33,176 nucleotides of DNA from an uncultured Clostridia bacterium (GCA_946629065.1 CAMOXK010000017.1:1-33176); one strand, 5' to 3'; counted from the first letter of the stretch, positions 7,344 through 14,290 are shown. Made by a program: numbers and translations. Notes: generated by a model not told the origin, from the letters alone.

Positions 7344-7372
7344 ATCTTATCATTTTGCGGCCCGGGGGTCAA
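7344..7372 (-). promoter_or_regulatory. Promoter of the VanY-type pair
   Basis: Minus strand TTGACC, 17 bp, TAAGAT, with a TGA extended -10 element directly in front of the -10 hexamer. Start codon 35 nt downstream. Confidence 0.65.
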
Positions 7373-7428
7373 CACCCTTTTTGGCCGGAGGCCTGGGCGG
7401 AAAGGATGCTTTTGGAAATCAGTACAAA

Positions 7429-7611
7429 GCGCGCTTGCCTCTCTCCGCGCGGGGGAAGGTGTCACGATAGCGCGCTTGCCTCTCCCCGGGTCGGGGAGAG
7501 GTGTCACGAAGTGACGGAGAGGGGCCGCTGGACCTGCGAATACCCCCTCTCTGCGCTGTACCGCCGGACCCAAGCCCCCCTCGCCTTAGGCGGGGGGCGA
7601 GCAATGGCGCA
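7429..7611. repeat. Two-hairpin repeat units, partly in tandem
   Basis: A 41-bp segment starting GCGCGCTTGCCTCT occurs twice in tandem (7429-7469 and 7470-7510). The second copy is a full unit: CCTCTCCCC/GGGGAGAGG, then GTCAC-GAA-GTGAC, then GGAGAGGGG. A third hairpin with CCCCCCTCGCC and GGCGGGGGGCG follows at about 7576-7605. Part of the dispersed family described in the findings. The rest of the 500-bp gap before 7810 holds two palindromes listed separately. Confidence 0.75.
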
Positions 7612-7660
7612 ACCGCGCATTTTAGCCGCGGACCTCTTGTCAGTGGCGCGGCCGCTCTGG

Positions 7661-7690
7661 TATAATAACGGCATAGATGCCGCTATTATA
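7661..7690. repeat. Palindrome containing outward TATAAT motifs
   Basis: TATAATAACGGCA and TGCCGCTATTATA are inverted copies (12 of 13 positions) around a 4-nt centre. Each arm begins with a -10-like TATAAT, on opposite strands. It shares GCATCTATG with the next palindrome. Confidence 0.5.
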
Positions 7691-7746
7691 CGATTTGAAG
7701 TCGTTTTTCTCGCCGCTGACGCGGCAACCGAAAAACATGACAAATG

Positions 7747-7778
7747 ATACCATAGACGCTTTGCATCTATGGTATAAT
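7747..7778 (+). promoter_or_regulatory. Extended -10 promoter inside an inverted repeat
   Basis: ATACCATAGA (7747-7756) and TCTATGGTAT (7766-7775) are perfect inverted arms around 9 nt. The right arm overlaps TGG-TATAAT (7770-7778), an extended -10 element for the hydrolase gene; no -35 box is evident. The overlap would suit an operator. Confidence 0.55.
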
Positions 7779-7809
7779 AGAAACAAATCCAAAACAGGAG
7801 GAGAGCGCA

Positions 7810-8421
7810 ATGAAGATCACCTGGTATGCCCATTCCTGCTTTCTGGTGGAGACGGCAGACGGCTCCGCGGTGCTGGACCCCTATGCCCCCGGCAGCGTGC
7901 CCGGCCTCAGCCTGCCGCCGCTGGAGGCGGACCTGGTGCTGTGCAGCCATGAGCACAGCGACCATAACTACCGCCAGGGCGTGAAGCTCAGCGGGAACGA
8001 AGCAAAGCTGCACATCGAGAAGCTGGAAACCTTCCATGATGAGAAGCGGGGCGCCCTGCGCGGCCCCAACACCATCCACGTGCTGGAGGCTGAGGGCCTG
8101 CGCGTCGTGCACCTGGGGGACCTGGGCCACATGCTCAGCGACGAGCAGATCGCCGCCCTGGGCCGTGTGGATATCCTGCTGATCCCCGTGGGCGGCTACT
8201 TCACCATCGGGCCGGAGACGGCCGCGGAACTGGCGGAGCGGCTGCAGCCCGCGATCACGGTGCCCATGCACTACCGGGGAGAGGGCTTCGGCTATGAGGT
8301 CATCGGTCCGGTGGAGGATTTTCTCTGCCGCCGGGACAAGGTCCTGCGCCTGGAGACCAATGTCCTCCGCCCCGAGGAGCTGGAGACGCCGGTAACAGTG
8401 GTCCTCCGCTGCCCGGTATGA
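7810..8421 (+). CDS. Metallo-beta-lactamase-fold hydrolase (UlaG-like)
   Basis: 203 residues from ATG 7810, with AGGAGGAG 7 nt upstream. The N-terminus MKITWYAHSCFLVET is typical of the small UlaG/YtkL-like branch. The metal motif HxHxDH is SHEHSDH (His47, His49, Asp51, His52), followed by HLGDLGHML with a further metal ligand and PMHYRG near the C-terminus. No signal peptide, so cytoplasmic. Members hydrolyse varied esters and phosphoesters and substrate cannot be predicted here. The 203-residue length is a little short of the 220-230 common in the branch. Transcribed alone. Confidence 0.87.
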   Translation: MKITWYAHSCFLVETADGSAVLDPYAPGSVPGLSLPPLEADLVLCSHEHSDHNYRQGVKLSGNEAKLHIEKLETFHDEKRGALRGPNTIHVLEAEGLRVVHLGDLGHMLSDEQIAALGRVDILLIPVGGYFTIGPETAAELAERLQPAITVPMHYRGEGFGYEVIGPVEDFLCRRDKVLRLETNVLRPEELETPVTVVLRCPV

Positions 8422-8477
8422 GAGAAAAGTGAAAAGGGAAGAGCATATTGCAAGATGCGCACATCCCGGTAGTTACC

Positions 8478-8640
8478 GTAGGGGAGGGCCTTGCGCCCTC
8501 CCGGCGGAAGCAGGCTTTTATAGCAAGAAATGTTCGGCGAATTCGTACAATCTGCGAGTTCGCCGAACATATATTATGATAGTGCATGATGCTGCCGGGA
8601 GGGGACATACCCGCAGGGCACGCAGAGCCCCTCCCCTACG
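8478..8640. repeat. Composite GTAGGGG repeat with internal hairpin
   Basis: Inverted ends (GTAGGGGAGGG at 8478, CCCCTCCCCTAC ending 8639) with secondary copies of CCCTCCCGG and CCGGGAGGGG inside. The centre is an 11-bp hairpin, TGTTCGGCGAA (8531-8541) and TTCGCCGAACA (8559-8569), whose loop contains TTCGTACA. The same loop motif occurs in the hairpin at about 30771-30810. The rest of the gap 8422-8697 shows nothing else, apart from an AGTGAAAAGGGAAGAG tract after the stop that recurs after two other genes. Confidence 0.65.
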
Positions 8641-8697
8641 TGTGAACCAAGGTCTCCGCTTATTGTTTGTGTATTGCAGCATGCCCGTTTTCACGCT

Positions 8698-9705
8698 TCA
8701 CTGTATTTTCCCGGCCAGGAAGCTTAGCTCATTTCCCGCCTCATCCCGCAGCAGATAGCAGCGGATGCGCCCGTCCGGCTCATAGACCGTGTCGATCCAC
8801 AGGCCCTCGCCCAGCCAGTCGCAGATCCGGTAGCCCCGGTCCAGATCCTCGAAGGGGCCTTCGACCCCGCCCTCCCACTGGAGGACGCCGTTGGTATCGC
8901 AGATCCCCCGGAGGAGAAGCCCCTCGTTCACGGGCAGCAGCTCCGGATCTCCCGTGTGCTCCGGCAGGGCATAGACCAGGTCCTCCCCGCCGCTGAAGCT
9001 GCGGGCCACAAGGCTTCCCGCAAAGCCGTACCAGACCCGATCCTCCAGCACCAGAGGGGGCGAGGCCCCCTCCGGGCTGAGGAGAAACTCCCGACCGCTT
9101 TCGTTCCGATAGAGGATGCGTCCGCTGTCGGCCTCCCGGTAGAGGATGCCCTCTCCCATGGGCCAGAGGAAGGAGCAGGGCCCCTCCAGCACAAGGGTGT
9201 CGAAATTCCGGGCCATGTCCAGGGCCTGGCCGCGGCCCGCCTCGTCGCAGTAGTACAGCAGGCCGCCCCGGGCGGTCAGGCAGCTGCAGGGCCCCTGGCG
9301 CATCAGCTGCCGCTCGCCGCCCTCCGCCGAAACCCGCTCCATGGCGCCGGTGTCCCGGTTGATGTAGCAGAGCCAGCCGTCCACATAGCAGAGATATTCC
9401 GGCACGCAGCCCTCCGCCAGCACCCGGAAGCCGGAGAGCTTCCCGTCCTTCCAGGTATAGCGGGCCAGCACCGGCGTCCAGTCCTTGTCAAAATCATAGC
9501 AGTAGAGACTGCCCTCCCGGTAAAGCACCCGGTTGGCGTTCAGCACCCGGGCCATGGCCTGGCTTTCCTCCAGACTCAGGCGGATCGGGGCAAGACGCTC
9601 TCCCGCGGGCGCGCCGCCCTCGCTGTCTGCGGACTCCCGGCTGCACCCTGCCAGAAGCAGCAGAAGCAGCAGAAGCAGCAGCAGCGGAAGCAATCGTTTT
9701 TTCAT
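8698..9705 (-). CDS. Lipoprotein with beta-propeller-like repeats, unknown function
   Basis: 335 residues from ATG 9705 with an AGGGGG ribosome site. The signal peptide MKKRLLP is followed by 11 consecutive leucines and the lipobox LAGC, so the mature protein is a lipid-anchored surface protein. The rest holds repeated short aromatic/Gly strands (LCYINRDTGAMERVS, LLYYCDEAGRG, ILYREADSGRILYRN), a pattern seen in DUF5050-type beta-propellers that present six or so blades. I recognise no catalytic motif. It has its own sigma-A promoter, divergent from the barnase-type lipoprotein gene, so the two may be co-regulated. The poly-Leu tract is encoded by a 9-nt tandem repeat. The functional class is inferred from the sequence pattern only. 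Confidence 0.75.
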   Translation of the reverse strand: MKKRLLPLLLLLLLLLLLAGCSRESADSEGGAPAGERLAPIRLSLEESQAMARVLNANRVLYREGSLYCYDFDKDWTPVLARYTWKDGKLSGFRVLAEGCVPEYLCYVDGWLCYINRDTGAMERVSAEGGERQLMRQGPCSCLTARGGLLYYCDEAGRGQALDMARNFDTLVLEGPCSFLWPMGEGILYREADSGRILYRNESGREFLLSPEGASPPLVLEDRVWYGFAGSLVARSFSGGEDLVYALPEHTGDPELLPVNEGLLLRGICDTNGVLQWEGGVEGPFEDLDRGYRICDWLGEGLWIDTVYEPDGRIRCYLLRDEAGNELSFLAGKIQ

Positions 9706-9737
9706 CCCGGCGGCACCCCCTTTTTTCAGATAAGGGA

Positions 9738-9766
9738 ATTGTAACACAAGAAACGGGTCCCGGCAA
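9738..9766 (-). promoter_or_regulatory. Sigma-A promoter of the propeller lipoprotein
   Basis: Minus strand TTGCCG, 17 bp, TACAAT; start codon 33 nt downstream. Confidence 0.78.
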
Positions 9767-9770
9767 TCCC

Positions 9771-9799
9771 TTGCAGAGCGCCGTCCTTCGTGGTACAAT
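9771..9799 (+). promoter_or_regulatory. Sigma-A promoter of the barnase-type lipoprotein
   Basis: TTGCAG, 17 bp, TACAAT with TGG in front (extended -10). Only 4 bp separate it from the -35 box of the divergent promoter, so the two polymerase sites overlap. Confidence 0.78.
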
Positions 9800-9826
9800 A
9801 AACTGAACAAATCTCCGAAAGGATGA

Positions 9827-10453
9827 ATGAGCATGGGCAAAGGAAGAAAAAGCCTGGCGCTGCTGCTGATGCTGGCGCTGCTGGCCTCGCTGCTGATGGG
9901 CTGCGCGGTCACCCCTGTAAGCGAGGCACCTGCGCAGAACGGCCAGAGCCAAAGCACTCCGGTTTCGGATGAGCTGGTCTTGCTGCCGGAGGAGGATTCG
10001 ACAGGGGAAACCGGTCCCGCGGAGGCTTCGACCCCGGCGGAAGACCCGGCACCGGCGGAAGATCCGACCCCAGCTGAGGACCCGGCACCGGCGGAGGACA
10101 CCGCCCCGGACGAGGACGGCAGCTATACCACCAAGGAGGACGTCCTTGCCTATCTCATCGCCTACGGCCATCTGCCCTCCAACTTCATCACCAAGAACGA
10201 GGCCCGCGCCGCCGGCTGGGAAGGCGGCAGCCTGGAACGCTACTGCCCCGGTAAATGCATCGGGGGCGACCGCTTTGGCAACCGGGAGGGCCTGCTGCCT
10301 TCCGCCAAGGGCCGGGTCTGGACCGAGTGCGATATCAACACCCTGGGCAAAAAGTCCCGGGGGGCCGAGCGCATGGTGTTCTCCAATGACGGCCTGATCT
10401 ACTATACCGGGGACCACTACGAGAGCTTTGAACTGCTCTACGGCGAGCCCTGA
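9827..10453 (+). CDS. Lipid-anchored barnase-family ribonuclease (microbial RNase N1/T1)
   Basis: 208 residues from ATG 9827; an in-frame ATG at 9833 fits the AAAGG spacing about as well and may be the true start. Residues 1-26 are a lipoprotein signal ending LLMGC, then a Pro/Ala/Glu/Asp-rich linker with PAEDP repeats (about 64-97). Residues about 101-208 align along their whole length with barnase: YGHLPSNFITKNEARAAGW, APGK-like CPGKCIGGD, FGNREGLLP, WTECDIN, TGDHYESF. All catalytic positions are kept: Lys123, Glu167, Arg178, Arg182, His197. It should cleave single-stranded RNA after G outside the membrane. Cys140, Cys144 and Cys168, absent from barnase, could form a disulfide. No barstar-like inhibitor gene is present in the window. 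A strong terminator follows directly. Confidence 0.92.
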   Translation: MSMGKGRKSLALLLMLALLASLLMGCAVTPVSEAPAQNGQSQSTPVSDELVLLPEEDSTGETGPAEASTPAEDPAPAEDPTPAEDPAPAEDTAPDEDGSYTTKEDVLAYLIAYGHLPSNFITKNEARAAGWEGGSLERYCPGKCIGGDRFGNREGLLPSAKGRVWTECDINTLGKKSRGAERMVFSNDGLIYYTGDHYESFELLYGEP

Positions 10454-10494
10454 AAAAACGATCCCGCCCCAGATCTGGAGGCGGGATCATTTTT
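10453..10494 (+). terminator. Intrinsic terminator after the barnase-type gene
   Basis: GATCCCGCC (10460-10468) and GGCGGGATC (10480-10488) form a 9-bp stem, with an internal CAGATCTG palindrome in the loop, flanked by A6 and by ATTTTT. Confidence 0.85.
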
Positions 10495-10503
10495 GCCGCC
10501 GCT

Positions 10504-10617
10504 TTCGACAAAATTCGACAAAACAAGTCCGCGGGAAAGAGCGTTCTTTGTCGAACACGCTTGTATGATGTCTAAGAAAATAATATTATGTCAACAAGTT
10601 TTCCGCGGGATTCGACA
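10504..10617. promoter_or_regulatory. Cluster of four Spo0A boxes upstream of spo0A
   Basis: TTCGACA at 10504-10510, 10514-10520 and 10611-10617, and its complement TGTCGAA at 10549-10555. These match the 0A-box core TGTCGAA. The first two are direct repeats 10 bp apart, one helical turn, as expected for a Spo0A dimer. The cluster straddles the likely promoter, which fits autoregulation. Confidence 0.8.
10561..10589 (+). promoter_or_regulatory. Possible sigma-A promoter of spo0A
   Basis: TTGTAT, 17 bp, TATTAT, lying between the third and fourth Spo0A boxes. A second candidate, TTGTCT with TAAATT 18 bp on (about 10624-10653), is weaker. No clear sigma-H promoter was recognised. Confidence 0.5.
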
Positions 10618-10732
10618 GCGTTCTGTTGTCTGGAAAGTGTCAGCTATGGTAAATTAAATGCGACTTAACGGTAAATATGCGTCCGGGAAGTTCCGGACGA
10701 TCCACATACCGCATTGATGGGAGGAAAATGTT

Positions 10733-11530
10733 ATGGAAACCAAAATCCGCATCCTGCTGGCTGACGCAAACCCCGATTTCGCCGCGCTCCTGGCCGATAC
10801 CTTTGCCGCCGAGCAGGACTTGGAGCTCGCCGGCGCCGCGGCCGACGGGCCGGAGGCTCTGGACCAGCTCCGGAGCCTGAAGCCGGATCTGCTGCTGCTG
10901 GACCTGGTGCTGCCCAAGCTGGACGGGCTGGAGGTGCTGCGGCGTCTCCCCGAGACCGGCTGCAAGTGCCCGGTGATCGTGCTCTCCGGCTTTATGAACA
11001 GCCAGGTGGTGGCGGACTGCGCCGCCCTTGGCGCGGCCTATTTCATGCCCAAGCCCTGCGACACGGCTGCCCTGCTGGAGCGCATCCGCCAGATCGGCGG
11101 CGCCGGCACCGGGGACACCGCCCTGGAGGGCATTGATTGCCGCCCCGCGGCCCAGGCCCAGCGCCGGGAGGCGGATCTGGAGGCCCTGGTCACCGAGATC
11201 ATCCACGAGATCGGCGTCCCTGCCCACATCAAGGGCTATCAGTACCTGCGGGAGGCCATCATCCTCACCATCAAGGACATGGACATCATCAACGCCGTCA
11301 CCAAGGTGCTCTATCCCGAAGTGGCCAAGCGCTTTTCCACCACGCCCTCCCGGGTGGAGCGGGCCATCCGCCATGCCATCGAGGTGGCCTGGGATCGGGG
11401 CGACATCGAGGTGCTGCAGAAGTACTTCGGCTACACGGTGTCGAACATCAAGGGAAAGCCCACGAACTCTGAATTCATTGCCATGATCGCGGACAGTTTG
11501 ACCCTCCGCCAAAAGCAGGCGAGGCGGTGA
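10733..11530 (+). CDS. spo0A: Sporulation master regulator Spo0A
   Basis: 265 residues from ATG 10733 with GGGAGG 8 nt upstream. Receiver domain (1-120): phospho-acceptor Asp57 in [13 protein letters not shown], Thr/Ser position in VLSGF (Ser85), Lys107 in FMPKP. A linker (about 121-145) leads to the Spo0A-specific DNA-binding domain: [21 protein letters not shown], then the near-invariant [18 protein letters not shown] recognition region. This activates or represses early sporulation genes through 0A boxes once phosphorylated by the phosphorelay or orphan kinases. The acidic pocket is LADANPDF: the second of the usual two Asp residues is Ala12. The usual upstream neighbour spoIVB is absent; the neighbour is a secreted RNase gene. 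Four 0A boxes upstream suggest autoregulation. Confidence 0.98.
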   Translation: METKIRILLADANPDFAALLADTFAAEQDLELAGAAADGPEALDQLRSLKPDLLLLDLVLPKLDGLEVLRRLPETGCKCPVIVLSGFMNSQVVADCAALGAAYFMPKPCDTAALLERIRQIGGAGTGDTALEGIDCRPAAQAQRREADLEALVTEIIHEIGVPAHIKGYQYLREAIILTIKDMDIINAVTKVLYPEVAKRFSTTPSRVERAIRHAIEVAWDRGDIEVLQKYFGYTVSNIKGKPTNSEFIAMIADSLTLRQKQARR

Positions 11531-11682
11531 AAATACCGGGTTTTCGGGTTCGTATTTTGAAGATCACAAAACATTCATAGGTATGACAGCGGCTTGGTAG
11601 ACCTATAAATATTATTCTTCAAGCCTATAAACACTTCCAGTTTATTGGGGTCCAAATCCTGATTTATTGGGAGTGATTTTTT

Positions 11683-11760
11683 ATGACCAACATAGACTTT
11701 GATTGGCAGATCGATGCGGTGGGTTTCACAGCATCCTGTTTTTCCCAAATAAAGACTTGA
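11683..11760 (+). CDS. Possible 25-residue small ORF or gene remnant
   Basis: ATG 11683 with GGGAG 9 nt upstream encodes MTNIDFDWQIDAVGFTASCF and five more residues. It is not recognised. It sits in the AT-rich gap 11531-11836 between spo0A and the YbjQ-like gene, which also contains the short direct repeats CCTATAAA and TTTATTGGG. It may be decayed insert DNA. A weak hairpin AAAATAC/GTATTTT just after spo0A could be its terminator. Confidence 0.25.
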   Translation: MTNIDFDWQIDAVGFTASCFSQIKT

Positions 11761-11786
11761 GGAACGAACTGAATATATGATATTAT
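11757..11786 (+). promoter_or_regulatory. Probable promoter of the zinc-ribbon gene pair
   Basis: TTGAGG, 18 bp, TATTAT, 50 nt before the ATG at 11837. Confidence 0.55.
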
Positions 11787-11836
11787 TCTACTAGTATATG
11801 CGGCTGAGAACCGTAAAAAAAGAGAGGAGAAAGAAG

Positions 11837-12457
11837 ATGAATTGCCCTCATTGTAAAGTTCCCTTGATGGGAGGAATGACAAGCTGCCCCAAATGTAAGT
11901 ATGACGCAAAGCAGCCGGAGGGCGGCGAAAAGCATGCAATCTGGCTCGTGGAGCATGGAGAGGGGCTCAGCAATGCACAAATTGCGCGGTACCCAGAGGT
12001 GGCGGAAAAGTACTCTAGCAAAATCAGCGAACAAGAGGCAGCGGCTGAGGCAGCGGCTGAGGCAGCGAAGGAAGCCGCAGAACGCCGGCTGGCGCGTCAG
12101 GCCGCTCTCCCCAATATAATGATTTCCTCCGGATTCAGCTTTGATGGTTACCGGATTGTTAAATACTCCGGCTATATCTCTGGTGACGACGCTGTACAAA
12201 TTCCCCGAAGCGGTGTATTTGGCGGACGAAACGGCCAGAATTTGACTGACGCGCTGGTGCGCATCCGGCGGCAGGCGCTGAAAGAGCTAAAAGAGGCAGC
12301 CTACGATTTGGGTTGCAATGCTGTCATTGGAGTAGACTTCGATTACATCACATTAGAGCCCGAAACGGCCAATATCAGTGGTGGCACACTCTATGAACCC
12401 TATGTTATCTGTGTTACGGCCAATGGTAACGCGGTGATCATCGAGAAAGAAGAGTAA
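11837..12457 (+). CDS. Zinc ribbon plus YbjQ/UPF0145-type domain protein
   Basis: 206 residues from ATG 11837, with GAGAGGAG upstream; the track ORF adds 13 codons of leader. The N-terminus MNCPHCKVPLMGGMTSCPKC is a four-Cys zinc ribbon. An Ala/Glu-rich helical segment (about 68-90) is encoded by an imperfect 12-nt tandem repeat (GCGGCTGAGGCA). The C-terminal 110 residues match the YbjQ (heavy-metal-binding, UPF0145) pattern: GYRIVKYSGYISGDDAVQIP, GGRNGQNLTDALVRIRRQAL, DLGCNAVIGVDFDYITL. That family forms pentameric rings of unknown physiological role. The gene is distinctly more AT-rich and less codon-biased than spo0A, suggesting transfer. First gene of a two-gene unit. Confidence 0.85.
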   Translation: MNCPHCKVPLMGGMTSCPKCKYDAKQPEGGEKHAIWLVEHGEGLSNAQIARYPEVAEKYSSKISEQEAAAEAAAEAAKEAAERRLARQAALPNIMISSGFSFDGYRIVKYSGYISGDDAVQIPRSGVFGGRNGQNLTDALVRIRRQALKELKEAAYDLGCNAVIGVDFDYITLEPETANISGGTLYEPYVICVTANGNAVIIEKEE

Positions 12458-12493
12458 ACGTCTGCACGGGAAATGCGGCGAGAGGACAGAAGT

Positions 12494-13045
12494 ATGACAA
12501 AGCTAGTCTGTGAAAAATGCGGGTCCAACGAGCTGTATGAAGAAAATGGCTACAGGATTTGCCGTTACTGTGGAACCAGGCACCAAATTCCACGGGAAGA
12601 GAGGACAGCACAACAATCCACCATTTCATGGAAAGCAGATGTAGAAGCGATGCTTCAAAAGTGCCGGGAAGAACCTGAGCGAGCAGGAAAATATGCTGAG
12701 CGAATTCTGGAGATGGATCCCGGAAATACTGAGGCCCGCAAATATCTGGTGGCGCGGAGCAGCGGTGGAAGCTCTAACGGATGTTACGTGGCTACGGCGG
12801 TTTACGGCTCTTATGACTGCCCACAAGTATGGACATTGCGCCGCTATCGGGATGACGTGCTCGCGGAAACATGGTGTGGCCGACTCTTTATTGCCATTTA
12901 CTATGCTATTAGCCCCGCATTGGTAAAATGGTTTGGAAAAACGGAGTGGTTTACAAATCTTTGGAGGCCAAAACTTGACAGGATGGTGGAACGCTTGATT
13001 AAACAAGGAATAGCGGACACACCATATCAGGATAGACAATGGTAA
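12494..13045 (+). CDS. TFIIB-type zinc ribbon protein with CFI-box C-terminal domain
   Basis: 183 residues from ATG 12494 with AGAGGA 7 nt upstream, 36 nt after the YbjQ-like gene. The N-terminus LVCEKCGSNELYEENGYRIC RYCG has a zinc ribbon of the TFIIB type. A short helical, TPR-like stretch (AERILEMDPGNTEARKYLV, about 72-90) follows. The C-terminus begins at the CFI-box variant GCYVATAVYGSYDCPQVWTL and continues with LRRYRDDVLA, a hydrophobic IAIYYAISPALVKWF and DRMVERL, the pattern of the CFI-box-CTERM family. Function is unknown; the hydrophobic C-terminal part suggests membrane association. AT-richer than the surrounding genes, like its partner. Confidence 0.85.
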   Translation: MTKLVCEKCGSNELYEENGYRICRYCGTRHQIPREERTAQQSTISWKADVEAMLQKCREEPERAGKYAERILEMDPGNTEARKYLVARSSGGSSNGCYVATAVYGSYDCPQVWTLRRYRDDVLAETWCGRLFIAIYYAISPALVKWFGKTEWFTNLWRPKLDRMVERLIKQGIADTPYQDRQW

Positions 13046-13115
13046 AAGTATGCAGGGGGCTCCAATTCCTCTCTGCCCTTTCTATTTAGCGGGCGAACCG
13101 AACAGATGCCCTTAC

Positions 13116-13166
13116 AACGCAAAAAGATGGAGAGACTTGCACATCTCTCCATCTTTTTGCGTTTTT
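13116..13166. terminator. Bidirectional terminator, 20-bp stem
   Basis: AACGCAAAAAGATGGAGAGA (13116-13135) and its exact complement (13144-13163) around an 8-nt loop. The plus-strand T-run ends at the stop codon of the convergent minus-strand gene, so the hairpin serves the CFI-box gene and, on the other strand, the cyclophilin-like gene. Confidence 0.85.
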
Positions 13167-13750
13167 CAGCCCAGCGCCAGACGGATACTCACGTCGCCGC
13201 CGCCGAGAAGGGCGCGCAGCTCGCCCTCGTCCAGGCCCTGGATCTTCCCCAGCCGGGTGTAGGCCCAGGAATTGGAGCCGTAGAAGAGCACGATGCTGTT
13301 GCCGGAATAGAGCACGATGTCTCCCGGCCCGGTCACGGTCTGCACGTCATTTCGCGGCAGGCGCGTGCCCAGGGAGCCCACCTGCTCAAAGCCGCCGTAG
13401 CCGGAGAGCGCCACCGTGAGCCCTTCCGCCCCAGCCAGCTCCTCCAGGGCCCGGACGCTGTCATTGTCCTCCCAGAGGACTTCAAGTTCCTGTTCTCCGA
13501 TCCAAAGCTTCAAGCTTGCTTCCTCCTCTTCGGGTTCTTCTGCTCGCGCCTCCGTCTCCGCGGGCGTGGGCGCCTCCGTCTCCGCCGGCGGGATCGTCTC
13601 CGTGGGTGCGGGCGTCGGTGCTTCCGTCACCTGTGCTGCTTCCGTTGGGGCCGGAGTGGCTGCCGGGGCCACCGCCTCTCCGCCGCAGGCGGAGAGCAGC
13701 AGCGCCAGCAGCAGAAGCAGCGCCGCAAGCCGCGTTTTCCTCACACGCAT
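13166..13750 (-). CDS. Lipoprotein with cyclophilin-like fold domain
   Basis: 194 residues from ATG 13750 with GGGAG 8 nt upstream. The lipoprotein signal MRVRKTRLAALLLLLALLLSAC places the lipid-anchored Cys at 22. A Thr/Pro/Glu/Ala-rich linker (about 23-85) leads to a C-terminal domain (KLWIGEQELEVLWEDNDSVR, LSGYGGFEQVGSLGTRLP, GDIVLYSGNSIVLFYGSNSW, YTRLGKIQ) that matches the bacterial cyclophilin-like family. That family resembles cyclophilin in fold, but its role is unknown. The start overlaps the end of the flavoprotein gene by 10 bp, indicating translational coupling as the last gene of the LysR-flanked operon. Confidence 0.87.
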   Translation of the reverse strand: MRVRKTRLAALLLLLALLLSACGGEAVAPAATPAPTEAAQVTEAPTPAPTETIPPAETEAPTPAETEARAEEPEEEEASLKLWIGEQELEVLWEDNDSVRALEELAGAEGLTVALSGYGGFEQVGSLGTRLPRNDVQTVTGPGDIVLYSGNSIVLFYGSNSWAYTRLGKIQGLDEGELRALLGGGDVSIRLALG

Positions 13751-14280
13751 CTTCCCAGCTCCCGTGCCTTTTCCAGGGCGGGGCTGCCCGCGATCTCCCC
13801 GGCGCCGGTGACGCCGCCGCCGAAAACACTGCCGCAGAGCTTCGCCTTGGGGAAGCACTCCACCCAGCCCTCCAGGCCGCTCTGGGCCCGCAGGGGAACC
13901 TCTTCCTCCGCCTCCGCGGCGGAAGCGAGGAAATAGACCTGCCGGAACTTGTAGTCCGAGACGAAGAGGGGATTGGCCCGGTCCAGCAGCACCTTCATCT
14001 GCCCGCTCATCTCATAGTAGTAGATGGGCGTGGCAAAGACCAGCACGTCGGCCTGTTCCATCTTCTCCACAATGGGACCCATGTCGTCGGGGATGACGCA
14101 GCGGCCCTTTTCCTGGCACACGAAGCAGCCCAGGCAGAAGCGGATGTTCTTGCCCCGCAGGCTGATCTTTTCTACCTGATTCCCCGCCTCCGCCGCGCCG
14201 CGGCCGAAGGCGTCGGCCAGGGCCTCGGAGTTGCTGTTCAGTCGGGGGCTGGTGGACAGGATCAATACTTTTTTGCTCAT
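13741..14280 (-). CDS. Flavodoxin-fold NAD(P)H-dependent FMN reductase
   Basis: 179 residues from ATG 14280. The FMN phosphate loop is STSPRLNSNSEAL (about 9-21), followed by GCFVCQEKGRCVIPDD (about 50-66), a two- to three-Cys segment typical of the iron-sulfur flavoprotein-like branch, and TPIYYYEMSGQMKVLLDR, which lines the flavin. It should move electrons from NAD(P)H or ferredoxin to an unknown acceptor in the cytoplasm. The spaced Cys residues could bind a metal centre but are fewer than in true Isf proteins. It lies 10 bp after the hydrolase gene and overlaps the lipoprotein gene, within a four-gene operon opposite a LysR regulator. Confidence 0.9.
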   Translation of the reverse strand: MSKKVLILSTSPRLNSNSEALADAFGRGAAEAGNQVEKISLRGKNIRFCLGCFVCQEKGRCVIPDDMGPIVEKMEQADVLVFATPIYYYEMSGQMKVLLDRANPLFVSDYKFRQVYFLASAAEAEEEVPLRAQSGLEGWVECFPKAKLCGSVFGGGVTGAGEIAGSPALEKARELGRCV

Positions 14281-14290
14281 CTTCTTATCC

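Noticed and set aside
7429-7510. Tandem repeats as a possible CRISPR array
   Set aside because: Only two copies, 41-bp period with no spacers and no cas genes.
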